From the NCBI GenBank assembly GCA_002245135.1, contig NGBS01000042.1, positions 1-64,000 of the forward strand: a stretch of 64,000 nt of DNA, given 5' to 3'. The notes under the pieces were generated by a model. It was given only the letters and a program-made list of their open reading frames with translations, was not told the origin of the DNA and did not search any database. The translations under genes were made by a program, and so were the position numbers. This DNA comes from Proteromonas lacertae. Taxonomy: Eukaryota; Sar; Bigyra; Opalinata; Proteromonadidae. Positions 1 to 13,900 of this stretch are shown in pieces. Positions within the stretch are counted from its first letter, which is position 1, and each line of letters starts with the position of its first letter.

Positions 1-3000
1 TGTATATTTTAATATATATTTAAAATAGTATTGAATTAGGATCTTTCCCTAGTCAAAGAATTATTCCATATATTTCATACTTTATGTCTTACTTCAATCC
101 AAATACAATGGTATTAGTAAGTCATACATTAGTTGGTACAGCTGAAGATACATTATTGAATAATACAATTGAAAATATGGGTGGTTTTATTAAGAATTAT
201 ATCGTTATTAATGAATCAAATGTAGAAACTGCTTTGGAAGATATTCAGAATTTCGTTAGTTCATATAAATTATCAATTCCTGATGGTGGTGTTTTCTTAA
301 ACTATTTAACTAATCGAGAATGCCATGATGAAGTATTTAAAGTCTACAATCAATCAATGATGAATATATAAAAGTGTAGAAGAAGCATCATTAGATTTCC
401 CTATAATCAGTTGGCAAAAGAATATTTCATTGATTTAGATCCAAAGTTAAAAGTTGGTCATTATGTTATTGCCTCTTTACATGCTGATGAAACAACAGCA
501 CCTAAGATTCAATGTTGGTGTTAATCTCTTTGGTGAAAATTATTTTTCAAAGTGAATCTAGAGCAATAGTAGCCTATGAAATATTAATTGAAGTATATAT
601 TTCAACTCAAGATTTTAGTAAGGATTCTGTTTACAAATATATTAATTCTGATAAGTTGTCCACATCATTTGGTGAAGTAGAAATATCAGAAGATGATACT
701 ACAATTCCATTCCCAATAACTACAGTTACAAGTGATATAAATGGAGATTTGACTATCAAACAAACACTGACACTTGATTGGCCAGCTGAAAGTTTCAGAC
801 ATACATTTAATTAGAACAATATACAATTTGTAGTAAAGAGAAAGGTAGTAATTATACATATTCCATCTATAAAAGTTCTTATTCTTAATCCCATTCTCTG
901 GTGATTATACTTTCTTAAGTAATGAAATGATTAATGGATATTTAGCTGCTGTAGATTATATTAATCAACATGATAAAGGTATTCATGGAATGATGGTTAT
1001 TCCTGAAGTTATTAACATTGCAAATTGATGTTGAAATTGCAAAGTATTCATTAGCAAGAGCTGTTAATGAATCAAAAACATTAATTGTCTTTGGATCATC
1101 CATTACAGAGATTAGAAAAAGAAATAATAGAAGATTTGGAAGATAATGGACTGATTTTATTCTATCCATTCTTATATGAAGGTTATGAATGTAGTAAAAA
1201 TATTATCTACATGAATTCACCATTTACTGAATATATATTACCAACAATATCTTATGTCTATAGAAGTTTAAGTAGTGATATATTTATACTATACACTGAT
1301 AATGAAAGAAACTCAATGGATGCTGCAAATGCAGCAGAAGAGTTAAAGAAAAGAGGTATAAATGTTATTAGAAGTTTAAGAATACCAGTGGATCAATATC
1401 AAATGAATATTATATTGAATATCATTGTTAATGAAATGAAACAAGGTGTTATATTGTCATTCTTAGAAGGAGATTCCAATTACTGATTTCTTAATAGAAT
1501 TAAAGTCAAAATATAATTCTGACACTTATAAAGTTGTTTTCATTTAATTTAGAATTATCTCAAGTGATAAATGAATCATTATGGCAGTATTATGATGGTC
1601 ATTATTTCGTGAATGGTTTACATAAAGAATTATTCAAAGATAAAACAATCATTGATATTGCAAATAATCGTTATTCGTTTATTACAGAACAACCTGCTCC
1701 ATTACCATTATTATCTGTAGTGATAGCTGCAAGAGCTTTAGGAAGTGTAGAATTCAATCAAAGTGAAGAAATACCTTATACATTTGATGCATTCTTTGAA
1801 GCAATTCATAAGGTTGATGTTAGTGATATTGTTGAAAATGTAACTATTAATTCTAATAATCAATTATCATTCTATATGGATTTAATTAGAGTAACATATA
1901 ATGCCAGAGGATAAAACTCATACTGAAGAAATCATTATAAATATTAATCATAAAACTGATATAAATCCATATTCTACTCCAATACAATAATAATGGAAAT
2001 ATGTATTATTGTGAATGGAGTGTTAAAGCTAATACCACTGGTAGTAAATTAAAAAGTAATAGTAGAAATGTCGCTTTATTATATGCAATAACTGGATCAA
2101 ATAGTGCTCATGAATTACTGACATTAGATGTGATGATTGGTGAAATTGATACAATGAATATCTTAAATGAAATAGAGAATTTAACTTTGAATTATATAAT
2201 ATATGATGTAAGTGTAGAAAGTGAAATTGAACAGAAAGCTATTGAAATTGCTAAAGATCCTTCAATTGTATTAGTAATAGGATGTTCTAACAATTACTGT
2301 AGAAAAACTGTATCAGAAGCATTTGAGAAAAACTACAGTAGAAGGAGTAGAAAAAAAAGAAATTGTGGTATCCAGCAACATCTGAAGGACAAGAATGTAA
2401 AGAGAATGTATATTATACAGGTTTAGTTCCCAATTTATATGCTAAACAGTTATCTTCATTTATTGATCAAACATCTGTTGCTAATAACATATTTTTAATT
2501 GGAATGAATGATGAAAGTGATAAAGTGGTTCATCAAGTGTTTTATTCAATATTTAAAGATTTATATACAATGATTGGAGAACCTGTTTATGTATCTAGTG
2601 GTAAAGGAACAACTTATACATATGTAGATGATTTAATCACTAATCATGCTGAAGGTGCCATTGTTATTAGCACTTTAGATTATGAAACAACAATTGATTT
2701 TATTAATTATTTTGATACTATGGTTTATGAAGAGAATAAATACATGATTGTGACTATTACACAAGATAGAGATATTACTACTTCATTAAAGTTAACTGGA
2801 GGATTTGTTCAGAATTATATTTGTGGTTCATTCTTTGATGAAATAGCTCCAGAATGTGATTATTTAAAATCAGTTAAATATCATTATGGTAATGTAATAA
2901 CAAATGAATTAGCTCATAGTTCATATTTAGCATTGAAGTTCTGGGCAAAATCTCAATTACCCAATTCACAATTATATTCTTCTGAGATTAGTGGTTGTAC

Positions 3001-4227
3001 TAGTGCAGTGATGATGTTTTCAAGTAACCATATTTCATTGCCATATTATATTATGCAGATCAATAAAGACTTATCATTAACAGTAGCATACAGTCAAACT
3101 AGAATACAAGAACCTCAAGCTTGGAATTGGGAAATTGAAGGATTTGATGGTAAAATTTGTGATTTCTCTAATGCTAATGTTGGTAGTATAGGTAGTGTTG
3201 ATACAATTACAGTTGTTGTTGCTTTATCAGTAAGTGGCTCTTATAGAGATTATGATATGTATGTGTTGAATATTTTTGAATTATTAATATCAGAAATAAA
3301 TAATAGAAATGGTGGTTTATTAGGAACAAGAGTTATTGTTCAATCTTATGATATTGAATCAAATGATAATACTTGCAATGTTTTATTATCTGCATATTTG
3401 GAACAAGTTATTAAAGGAAGAGGTGTTATATTTACTACAGCTACAAGTGCTTGTATTCAATCTATTGCAGAGTTATTACGTGAGAAAGATATTCCATTAT
3501 TCCAAGTAGGTTATACAGGTGGTGAATCATGTTATGAAGATGTGTATAATGCGATGAAAGAACCCAGTTTTATTGATAGAATTATTGATTATATTATGGA
3601 ACCTACACAGCCAGAACATTGAACTTTTGTACTATTACAACCAATGATGAAATTGGTATTAGTTATTATAATTATATTACAAAATATTTGAATTTTGTTG
3701 GTGCTAATAGTTTATATACAAATAATGCTATTTCTTTAGATATTGAATCATTTGATGAGATTGTTAATATATTGATATCAAAAGCTAAGAATGGTTGTTA
3801 TTTGTTATTTGTTGGTCCTCCAAATATTCATGTGTTATTGGATAAATCAATTACATCTTTAAGTTCAGATTATAAAAGATATCCAATTGTATCATTTACA
3901 ACTGCATCTAATGCTGGTGCTGAAGGAGTTAAACCATTCTATTCTGCTCAAACATATTTCACTAATTTAGATAATCCAGAAAATGTTGCTTTTAAAGAGA
4001 ATATGTTATCTTTAAGTACTTATGCTACTGAGATTATGTATACAAGTTTTGTAATGTGTAATATCTACTTACAAGCAGTTCATGAAGCTGAATCAACTAG
4101 TTCTGATGCATTAAGAAGTGTATTGTATAGTATAGATTATAAATCACCCAGTGGAGGAAATGTTAAAATGTTTACCAACAATTTCATGGAGCAATATATT
4201 GGTGTATGGCAAATTAAAGGAAAATGA
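1..4227 (+). pseudogene. Broken upstream Venus-flytrap modules of a class C receptor gene
   Basis: This stretch encodes repeated ligand-binding (periplasmic-binding type I, ANF-receptor-like) domains, but in pieces that switch frame. Open segments lie at about 29-371, 512-814, 1085-1486, 1534-1914, 2001-2426, 2363-3622 and 3619-4227. Translations on both sides of each break join naturally when compared with the intact module downstream. Module ends are marked by a Cys in an aromatic context (near 825, 2012, 3168, 4319, 5499), giving a period of 1.15-1.19 kb, or about 385-395 residues. A 3' splice site at 28 shows that the gene begins before the window. The last segment should run straight into the 4151-7690 frame, so this is probably one gene. 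Whether the breaks are real decay or assembly indels cannot be decided here. Confidence 0.7.
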
Positions 4228-7200
4228 TCCAGAATTTGGTTTTGATGTTATTTTTACATCAGCTGAACTTCATGAGCCGCAAATCTATAAACAATGGATC
4301 AACGATGGTAGTTATATATGTAATTTTGAAGATGCATCAATTGGTGATTATTATCAAGAAGCAACTACAACAATTGGTGTTATTACTTCATTTAGTGGTG
4401 AATATAATACAACTGAAAGATCAATTGCACAAGGTATTATTGTCGCAGTTGATGAACTAAATGCTAATGGTGGTATACTAGGAAAGAAAATACAAATATT
4501 AATTAGAGATGCACAATCTAAAGCTGAGAAGTATTTACAATATGGTCAAGAATTCACAAGATTGGATGAAGTTACAGCTGTATTTGGTGCTGGTAGAGCT
4601 GAAATTAATGATATGTTAGTTCCATATTTTGATCAAAATAAGAAGTTATTCTTCTATCCTGGTTTATCATTAAGTGAATCATGTCCACAATATACATTTG
4701 GAACACAATTAACAATCAATCAGTTAGTAAATGGTGTATGGAAACAAATATTACCTTATACACATAATGTATATATTATACAAGGTGATTCTAAGTGGAG
4801 TTTACAGTTTAGTAATGCCTTGCAAGCATTGTGTAATCAGATACAATTGAATTTACATGTTTATAACTTGACAGAAATAATAGAAACTAAAACAGTTCCT
4901 GAAAGTTTTGATTATAAGAATTTAGATAGAAATTCATCTGTTATTTTAGCTGTGTCTGAAGATAATAATTATAAAGCATTTAATTGGTTATGTCCACTCA
5001 AAATCAACATGACTAATACATATGTTGTATCAATATCATTAGATAGATATTTGATGGAATATATCCCATCTGAATGTATGGCTAATGCTTATATTTTAAC
5101 ATCATTTATTAAAGAAATGGGTTTAGAAGAATCCGATAGTAATACATATCTATCAACAGCTACTGATTTTGTATCAACTATGAAAGATCGATATGGTAAA
5201 GATGTGATTATTACAGCCGCAATGGAGAGTGGTTATACATCTGTTAAATTATGGGCTGATGTTGTTGTTGCTTATACAATGACATTTGATACAGAGAAAG
5301 TAAGAACAGCACTCTATGGTTATACAATGATGGCTCCATCAGGAACAGTAGAAATGAATGGTGCTGGTATTATTAACAGAATTGTATATTTGTGTATCAT
5401 TGGTGAAGATAAATCGTTAAGAGTGACTGAATATGCATCAAATCCAGAACAAGCCGAAGCTTGGATTCATAATTTCCCTGAAAATGAAGGATATAAATGT
5501 GATTGGACAATTAGTGAGAGTAGATATAGACCTGATACATTGAAAATGATATTCTTCCATGAAACAACTCAAGCACAATTGAAAGAAGTAAATGCAATGA
5601 TTATTGAATATTCATTAGTTCAGGATATTAATTACAATGGAATAAATGGTTATAATATTGTACCAGTGTTTATATTTGCTGCTACAAGTGATGAATTTGG
5701 TAATAAAACAGCACCATATTTGAAAGATGATGAAGTTGTAGCATTCTTTGGATGTCAAACTAGTGTTTGTATGGATAATGCATTATCAGCAGCAAAAGAA
5801 ACTTCAAAGTTATATGTTTATTATGGTTTTACTGAAGGAAAAAGTTGTTATCCATACAGAATAGCAGTTGGTACAACAGCTTCTCAAAGATTCTTATCTG
5901 CTGAACAATATATTCATAAGCAAGGAATTAATAGTTTAATATTTATATCTGATAATAGTGAATTGATGAGTACTAATTGGGATATTGTTTATTATTATGT
6001 AAAAGAACATTACTCTGTAAATAAACAGACAATTTCTAGAATCACAATTGAAGAAGGAACAGAGAATGAAATCAATGATGCTATTAGTACAATATTGAAG
6101 AAAAAAGAAGATGATGAGAATGGTAGAATTGCAGTATTATATTATTTGACAGGTGAGATTAGTTTGAAGTTTATTAATACTTATATATCCAATTCAATCA
6201 ATAGTCGTGAAGTTTTATTAACCTTCTTAAACTTTGATAAAAATGATTATACTGATGATTTATTATCTCAAATATATGGTTCTTTAGTTGTACAAGGTTA
6301 TGAAGAATCATTATCAACTGCAATTTCACAATCTTTTGTTAGTGATGCAAAAGGTTATATTGGTATAAATACAGCAATTGATGATAATATCGAAGCAATA
6401 AAAGATTCATTTGCAATTTGGGAAGAATTATATCCAACAGCTGTGACTGATTCAGGCAAGATCTTACCTCCTTTAAGATATTTACAATTAACTGGTATTG
6501 GATTAGAAGTAGAAGTTCCTTCTGGTTTAGTTAAAGTAACTGAATCTTTCTATGTATCTCGTAACTCATATGTATTTGAAATTAATCGTAATGCGAAGTT
6601 TATTCAATTATTCCCATCAAGAGGATCAAATTCATTATTTGAACCAGAACCATACCCTGAAGGATTACCTAATGAATGTAAATATGGGAAAGATCAAGTA
6701 TATTTCAATTACAGTGTTACTATTCAAGCTGTTAGTTATACATTAATGGGATTATCTATGTTAGTTGGAATAAGTTGTTTAATATTTGTATTTATTCACA
6801 GACAACAAAGTATTATACGTACATTTGGTAGAGCTCATAACTTTGTAACAGCAATTGCATTAATATTTTTAGCATTTAGTTCAATTCCAATGTCTTTATA
6901 TCCAGCCTCTGATAATAGTGTTTGTGCTACAAGAGTGGTTGTATTAGGTTTAGCTGTGAAAAGTTTACTTGGGGCATTATTTGCAACAGAATCAAAATTA
7001 TACCAAAAACATCGAAGAATCAGAGGATCAATTCGTAAAACTAAAATCACAATATATCGAGTATTGAGTTTTTGGTTAGGTTTTATGATATTTGAAGCTA
7101 TATTGTTGTTAATATGGTTTACAGTAGATCCAAATGAATATGTAGGTACTTACAGTGTTTCAAATAGTAATTATTTCAATGAAGTATCAATAAGAGAATG

Positions 7201-7690
7201 TGAATATTCAACTCCATTTACAGTGATTGAATTAATAACAGATTTCTTACCTGCTGTAATATTAGTATTCATGTCAAATTCAACAAAGAATATTGCAAAT
7301 GAACATAATGATTCTTTAGGAATGTTTATCTCCTCAATAGTGATATTAGTACTTGGTGCAATAATGGTATTATTAGATTTCAATGTAAGTACTGAACCAG
7401 ATTCAGCTTTATTATTAAGATCAATGGGAATTCATTTAACAGCGATAATAGTTGGAGTATTACAATATGGTTTGAAATTAGTGAGTATTTATATCGATGA
7501 AGATGCAAAGAATGTTACATCAAGTGGTTCTGCTGGTGGAAATAGTGCTATTGGTGGCAGTTATTCAACTTCAAGAAATTCATCTCATAAATCGTTGAGT
7601 AATATGTCGTTTACAACTAATATGTCAAGAACATTTACAACTCAAACTAAAACACAAATGAATAAATTCGCTACTTTAACTAAACAGTAA
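4151..7690 (+). CDS. Class C (GABA-B/metabotropic-like) GPCR with tandem Venus-flytrap domains
   Basis: This is a plasma-membrane receptor: an extracellular small-ligand-binding region coupled to a seven-helix G-protein-coupled core. The open frame holds two periplasmic-binding type I modules, at roughly residues 75-440 (opening with GVITSFSGEYNTTERS) and 450-840, then seven hydrophobic helices at about 851-1128. The core shows the class C hallmark GALFATESKLYQ after helix 3, corresponding to the family's GALFAKTWR. A Ser/Thr-rich cytoplasmic tail of about 60 residues follows. The first Met lies inside a module and has no signal peptide, so I think the true start is upstream, beyond the broken modules and outside the window. 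One single-base frame change near 4215 separates this frame from the preceding one. Class C receptors of this general type occur in Dictyostelium and other protists. The ligand is unknown. Confidence 0.8.
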   Translation: MEEMLKCLPTISWSNILVYGKLKENDPEFGFDVIFTSAELHEPQIYKQWINDGSYICNFEDASIGDYYQEATTTIGVITSFSGEYNTTERSIAQGIIVAVDELNANGGILGKKIQILIRDAQSKAEKYLQYGQEFTRLDEVTAVFGAGRAEINDMLVPYFDQNKKLFFYPGLSLSESCPQYTFGTQLTINQLVNGVWKQILPYTHNVYIIQGDSKWSLQFSNALQALCNQIQLNLHVYNLTEIIETKTVPESFDYKNLDRNSSVILAVSEDNNYKAFNWLCPLKINMTNTYVVSISLDRYLMEYIPSECMANAYILTSFIKEMGLEESDSNTYLSTATDFVSTMKDRYGKDVIITAAMESGYTSVKLWADVVVAYTMTFDTEKVRTALYGYTMMAPSGTVEMNGAGIINRIVYLCIIGEDKSLRVTEYASNPEQAEAWIHNFPENEGYKCDWTISESRYRPDTLKMIFFHETTQAQLKEVNAMIIEYSLVQDINYNGINGYNIVPVFIFAATSDEFGNKTAPYLKDDEVVAFFGCQTSVCMDNALSAAKETSKLYVYYGFTEGKSCYPYRIAVGTTASQRFLSAEQYIHKQGINSLIFISDNSELMSTNWDIVYYYVKEHYSVNKQTISRITIEEGTENEINDAISTILKKKEDDENGRIAVLYYLTGEISLKFINTYISNSINSREVLLTFLNFDKNDYTDDLLSQIYGSLVVQGYEESLSTAISQSFVSDAKGYIGINTAIDDNIEAIKDSFAIWEELYPTAVTDSGKILPPLRYLQLTGIGLEVEVPSGLVKVTESFYVSRNSYVFEINRNAKFIQLFPSRGSNSLFEPEPYPEGLPNECKYGKDQVYFNYSVTIQAVSYTLMGLSMLVGISCLIFVFIHRQQSIIRTFGRAHNFVTAIALIFLAFSSIPMSLYPASDNSVCATRVVVLGLAVKSLLGALFATESKLYQKHRRIRGSIRKTKITIYRVLSFWLGFMIFEAILLLIWFTVDPNEYVGTYSVSNSNYFNEVSIRECEYSTPFTVIELITDFLPAVILVFMSNSTKNIANEHNDSLGMFISSIVILVLGAIMVLLDFNVSTEPDSALLLRSMGIHLTAIIVGVLQYGLKLVSIYIDEDAKNVTSSGSAGGNSAIGGSYSTSRNSSHKSLSNMSFTTNMSRTFTTQTKTQMNKFATLTKQ

Positions 7691-7933
7691 TTATGATTAC
7701 TATTATTATTATTTCTTCTTTTTTTAATGCTTTATTGTTTGAATGTTTTATTTATTCATATATACGTATTAAAGAATAGGTTCTTCATAGTTTCTCCCTT
7801 CAATGTATGAATTTTGATGTTTATAAGCGATAATGTGCTATAATCCTTATTAAGATGAGAATGATATAACAATATTAATGATTAGTTATTTGAAAGGTTC
7901 TTTATGTGAAAACCATAAATTTTCAATTTTATT

Positions 7934-10900
7934 TTGAAAAATGAATCTAAAAATAACCAATCAAAAGTCAAGATGGTTTTGTTTTTATGGTTTATCTTAT
8001 CAATCACGTTTAATGGTGCGTCTCCAGCATCATATAAAAACATGAAGGTGTCTATAGAGCTTGATTCACGAAACACCTTCTATGTTTTACTAAATGGTTT
8101 CTATTACCGAATTCTAAATCCTAATGATTTTATGCTGACACAAGGGATGAGCATTAGTAGTTTTACAACCGATGAAATCGCCTACACTTCCAAGATTTTA
8201 GCTTTTGAGCATTTGAAAGAGCACCGCACAATGAAAAGTGCCATGACAAATCGGAGTTACAGTAGTGACTGGAATAATCCGTTATTTGGAAGAAAAAGCG
8301 TAAGGGTAGCCATATTGAGAGCAGTTTGGTATAGAGACAGTGATCATCCTTATATTTGTCAACCAATGGAATATATGGAAGATACACTTCAGCACCTTGA
8401 TCACGCTATAAGATTATGGTCTGGAAATCAGCTTGGTTTAAATATAAGTGGTTGTTATATATCTGAGTGTATAGATTCTATTACAGATGAAGAATATGCT
8501 GATACAGAACATCACAATGAATTAGTTTCTAAATGGTACGACAGATTACTAAGTTGGTATAAATGGCCATATGGAATGAAAAAAGAAGATTTTTCAACAA
8601 TTGCAATGGCATTTGGAGAGTTACATACTGTATGGAGTGGTGTAGCGAATGGAGCAAATCCTCTTCGTTGGTTTTCAGGTGAAGCAACCATGTTTGTATT
8701 TATGAATGCTGGATTTGATGGTAGTTTTTTTAAAGGAGTTTTTGCACATGAATCTACTCATAATATAGGAATTAACCATGCAGGAGGTGTTGCTGTATCA
8801 ATAACAGGACAATTGCTTAAATATGTGATTGATGCTAATTATGATGATTATGCTAGTTATATGGCAATTGGTCAATGGTATCAGCCAATTACTGCTAGAC
8901 AATATTACTTTGCGATTTGTGATAGTAATCCACAACCATGGACTTGGTTTAAATTAGAAGAAGAAGGTGTTTACACTATTAGAGTATATGCATTTGATCA
9001 TCCATATACAAAATATTTCTTTGGTGTTTTATCGCCATATCATGATGAAAATGAAGAATTTGATGGTGTTAAGATGAAATACACTTCAATGGCATTAGAA
9101 ATACCATTTTATAAAGATAGTATGGTTAGTAAACTTGATATGGAAGATTATCAATATATATCAACAATATTAGAATATCGATATACAGCAGAAGGACAAA
9201 TGGCATGGAATGCTAGAAGTATAAGATGGATATTGGGACCCGTTATACAAGCTGATGGAACGGCACATAATCCCGGTTGGCATAGTATATTAGATGTTGA
9301 TCTTGACAGAATGACAAGTAAAGAAAATGGTTATGGTGATGGTCAATTACCACTTGGTGTAACTTGGACTCCAAGAGATATTGATAAAGGAACAATGCAA
9401 TTTAGATTGACTAGAATACATCCAGGTACTTTAGAAAGAACAACATTTGAAGCAGTTGAAAGTGAAGTACAGAGAAAATATTATGAACCTGCTTATGTAG
9501 ATCTAGAAGTCACTTATAAACCGAATGTTCCATTTGTTAAACCAACAATTCCGCCAAAATTCCCAACCTATAAAACATCTTCTTCAATTATATCCTGTGA
9601 AACTGATGAATCTGCCAATAAAATGAATTGTAAAACTAATAGTAATGCATTTTGGCTTTATGGTGAAAGTGAAGGTGATAATAATCTTCCTCGAGTATAT
9701 AATCATAATGAACGTTTTATAGATGGAAGAAGAGTAATATCTATATATAATGGTTATTCTTTTGCATTTTATTATCATTGTTTTGGTGAATCAATTAATC
9801 ATCGATGTATTAATGTCACAGTAGAACCAGCAGATAATGGTAAAATTTATTTTATAAATAGTTGGTATGATAGTACTATATCAGTAGGACCAAACAAAGA
9901 ATCTCTAGAATTCAATTTTACAGGAAATTCAATATTTATTGCTATTCCATACAATCAATATGCTGTAACTGTTGGTGATATGTCTGGAAAGACAGTGGAT
10001 GTTACAAGTTTAATTCATGGAGCTATGGTGTTTTATAGAGTTCCAGATTTTAAAGTAGATGGATTATTTGAAGGTGTAGCAAGACTTTATGATGAAACTG
10101 GAGCTGTAATTGCTTATAAAAATTTCCCAATGATAAGAGCGAATAATACAGATCGAATTGCCTTTAGAATGAAAAGAGATAATAATAAATATGAGATTAG
10201 TGCTGCTGCAATTCCAATTGATAAATTTACTGCTCCAACATTCTTATTCAGTAAAAATATTAAAGCCAATGAAGAAATGTATTATCCAATAGTTCATCTA
10301 CAAGCGTTTGATTACTTTTACATTGATATTGATGGAAGAATTCCTGATGGTTTAAAAATTGAAGCGAAAGTTGTAACTGGTACAATTACATTCGATTTAA
10401 GCGGATTAAGTGGATATGAAGATATATCTTATAAAGTGTGGTGCAGAGATGTAATGGATGAAACGAAAGCGGAATGTGAATTTTACTCCTTTACATTCAA
10501 TAAAGATATAACATTATTAAGTATAAGAGAAGTATTATCAACTCAATATGGTTATCAAAGATCTAATAGAGAAGGTAAAACTGATGGATTTGATTTTAAA
10601 GGTCAAAGATATGGAGTAATCATAAATCCATCAAAAGTAAGATATATTCCATTCAAAAAGACAGTAAATGGAAAAGAATATGATTTTGACGTTGTAGATA
10701 GATATTATGAATTAGGAAACAATATAAAACCATCCGCTCCAACACCACCACCTAAACCATTGCCATTAGCACCTCCTAAACCAGATGCATTATCAAGTGA
10801 AGATATTGAATTTGTTATAAAAGGTGGTGATAATGAATACAGCAGTATTGTATTTAAATTACAAGATAAAGATCATCGAGTAGCAGAATTATTTAAGTAT

Positions 10901-13900
10901 TTAGAACCTGGTGAGAATAAAATGCAGTATAATCTAAAACATGATGATTATTATCTTGATTATGGTAATCATAAAGACACTAATAAATGGACTAATTCTG
11001 AATTAATAATCTCAGTGGTTGATGGTCCAGTATTATTTAAAGGAAGTTATCATGGTAGTAAAGTATTAGATCATACACATTTGATAATAAAGAATTATAT
11101 GAAAACTAATAAGAAATTAAAATATAGTGATACAGAACCAACTAATGAATACTGGAAAGAAGGAGAATATATAGATGATTGGAAAGATGGCAGTTTAAAA
11201 TTAGATTCATTAAAAGGCGTAAATAAAAGATATTATCATAAATCAATCGATATTAGTGAATCAATGGAAGATATAGCGTCATTTTATATGAAAATGAAGA
11301 TATGTGGAAAAGCCATATTATATATGAATAAAGTGCAATTCAAAGTGATAGAAAAAGAATGTAAAAACGATGATTATTTAGAAATCAGTGTTCAATCTCA
11401 TATAATGCATGAAGGATTAAATCATTTAGCAATAGAATTTGAGAATACCAACAATATAGAAAAAGATATATTTGAAATAAGTCATTTCTTCATGTTAAAT
11501 GTTGATTCTGATTCAATTAGTTTACCAACTACAGCACCTCCAACTAAAAGTCCATCTGATAATAAACTTATAACTGAAAATACAGAATGGGAATATACAG
11601 ATGATTATAATTATGGCAATTTGTGGACTTCATTCTATGAAACTGAAATGAATTATTGGAGAGTATCCAAAGAAAATAGTTTTGATAAGAAATCAGTAAT
11701 TTGTAGATACTATAGAACAACCTTTACAATCGAAAGTGAATTATCATTTATTGGTACTCCCAAGTTAGAATTGAAGTTTACTGAAGGAATAATTGCGTAT
11801 ATAAATGGATTTGAAATCTATCGATATAATTTAGAAGGAGGAAGAATCGAATGGAATGTGAAATCAATCAAATCGTTCGAAAATCCTAAAATAAAGAGTG
11901 TTTTTGTTCCATTAAGTGTGATATATAAAGGTAAGAATTATATCGCTGTTGAAATTCATGAAAATAAAGTAACAGCAGACAAAACTGATTCATTCTATTT
12001 AAGATTGGATATGACTGATCCAGTAGCTAACACAAAATTAATAACTCCAAATGCTGATGTATATATTAATCATTTTATGAAAGATGGACAGAATGTGACT
12101 AAACCAGAAGCTAGTGATTATGAACATATTGAAACAATGAATAAATTCAATTATGGAGGAAGTGAATCAGAAAAATTACCTTGGAGTACAACAATCTCAT
12201 TTAATAAAGATGAAGCAAGATATGCAAATTCATTTAGATTAGTTGCTTGTACAAATAATCCAGATACTCATCCGAAGAGTATAATTGTATACGGATCAAC
12301 TGATAAAGATAATCCAAGCTGGGATGAAATATACAGAAATGAAGATTTAGATTTTTATGTTTTTTCATATACTGACGAAGTCAGTAGTTGTCTTGATGAA
12401 CTGATAGTTACAATTCCAACTTATAAATCCTATGAATCATTCAAAGTAACAATTGTTAAAACTCGAAGTTACAACGGTTGGATTCAATTCAGATTAATTA
12501 CATTTAATCAAACAAGACCAAATATATGTAAAAGTGTAGGTGAATTTCCTAGTGCCTTTGAATATAGCAATGTAAAAGTTGGTTGTAATGACTTTGGCTA
12601 TAAGATTCGAAAATGTAAAGAAAATGGATATTGGGATGATAATATTGATGAAAGTATGTGTAATATTCCAACACCAACAACACCAACTCCTCCACCAACT
12701 CAAAGTCCATCCGATTTTAGTATAATAACTGAGAATACTGAATGGGAATATTCTGATGATAATCAGAATGATCAAGTATGGAATTCTTTCTATAACAGTG
12801 AAATTGATAACTGGAAGAAATCTAAAGAAAATGGTTTTGATAAGAAATCAGTAATAACTCGATATTATCGAACAGATTTTACAATCGAAAGTGTTTTGAT
12901 GTTTGTTGCCTCTCCAAAATTAGAATTGAAGTTTAGTGGAGGAATAATTGTTTATATAAATGGCTTTGAAATCTATCGATTTAACTTAGAAGCAGGAAAG
13001 ATTGATTCTAGTATGACAGCCATTAAATCGTATGATAATATAAAATCCAAAACATTAATGATTCCTCTAAGTGTAATTTATCAAGGAGTGAATTATATAG
13101 GAATCGAAATACATGAGAATCAAGAAATAACAGATAAAGCTGATTTATTTTCTGTGAGATTAGGAATAACTGATCCAGTAGCCAAACCACAATTAATGAC
13201 TCCTAATGCTGATGTGGATATAAATCATTTTGCAGCTAAAGAAGGGTTAAACTATAATAATGTTCAAGATGTTCATGATGATTATGAACATATTGAAACA
13301 ATGAATAAATTCAATTATCCAGGTAGTGAAAGTGATGTATTACCTTGGAGTACAACAATCTCATTTAAGAATGATGAAGCAAGATATGTGAATTTATTTA
13401 GATTAGCAGGATGTACAAATGATGCTAACACTCATCCGAAGAGTATAATTGTGTATGGTTCAACTGATAAAGATAATTCAACATGGGATGAACTATACAG
13501 AAATGAAGATTTAGATTTCTCATTCACATCACTTAATGAAATAATAAGTTGTCCTGATCAATTATCAGTTGAATTCCCAACTTATAAATCCTATGAATCA
13601 CTCAAAGTGACAATCGTAAAGACAAAAAAATATGGTGGATGGATTCAATTCAGATTAATTACATTTAGTCAAGCGAGACCAAATATCTGTGAGCCTTTAG
13701 ATGGATTTCCAAGTGCTTTTGGGAATAGTGTTGTAAAAGTTCGATGTAGTGAATCTGGCTATATAACTAGAAAATGTAAAGAAGATGGAAATTGGGAAGA
13801 TAATATTGATAAAAGTATATGTAAAGGTGAAGTAATAATTCCAACAACACCAATTCCAACTACTCGAAAGCCTATTCCAAGACCAACTACAATGAAACCA

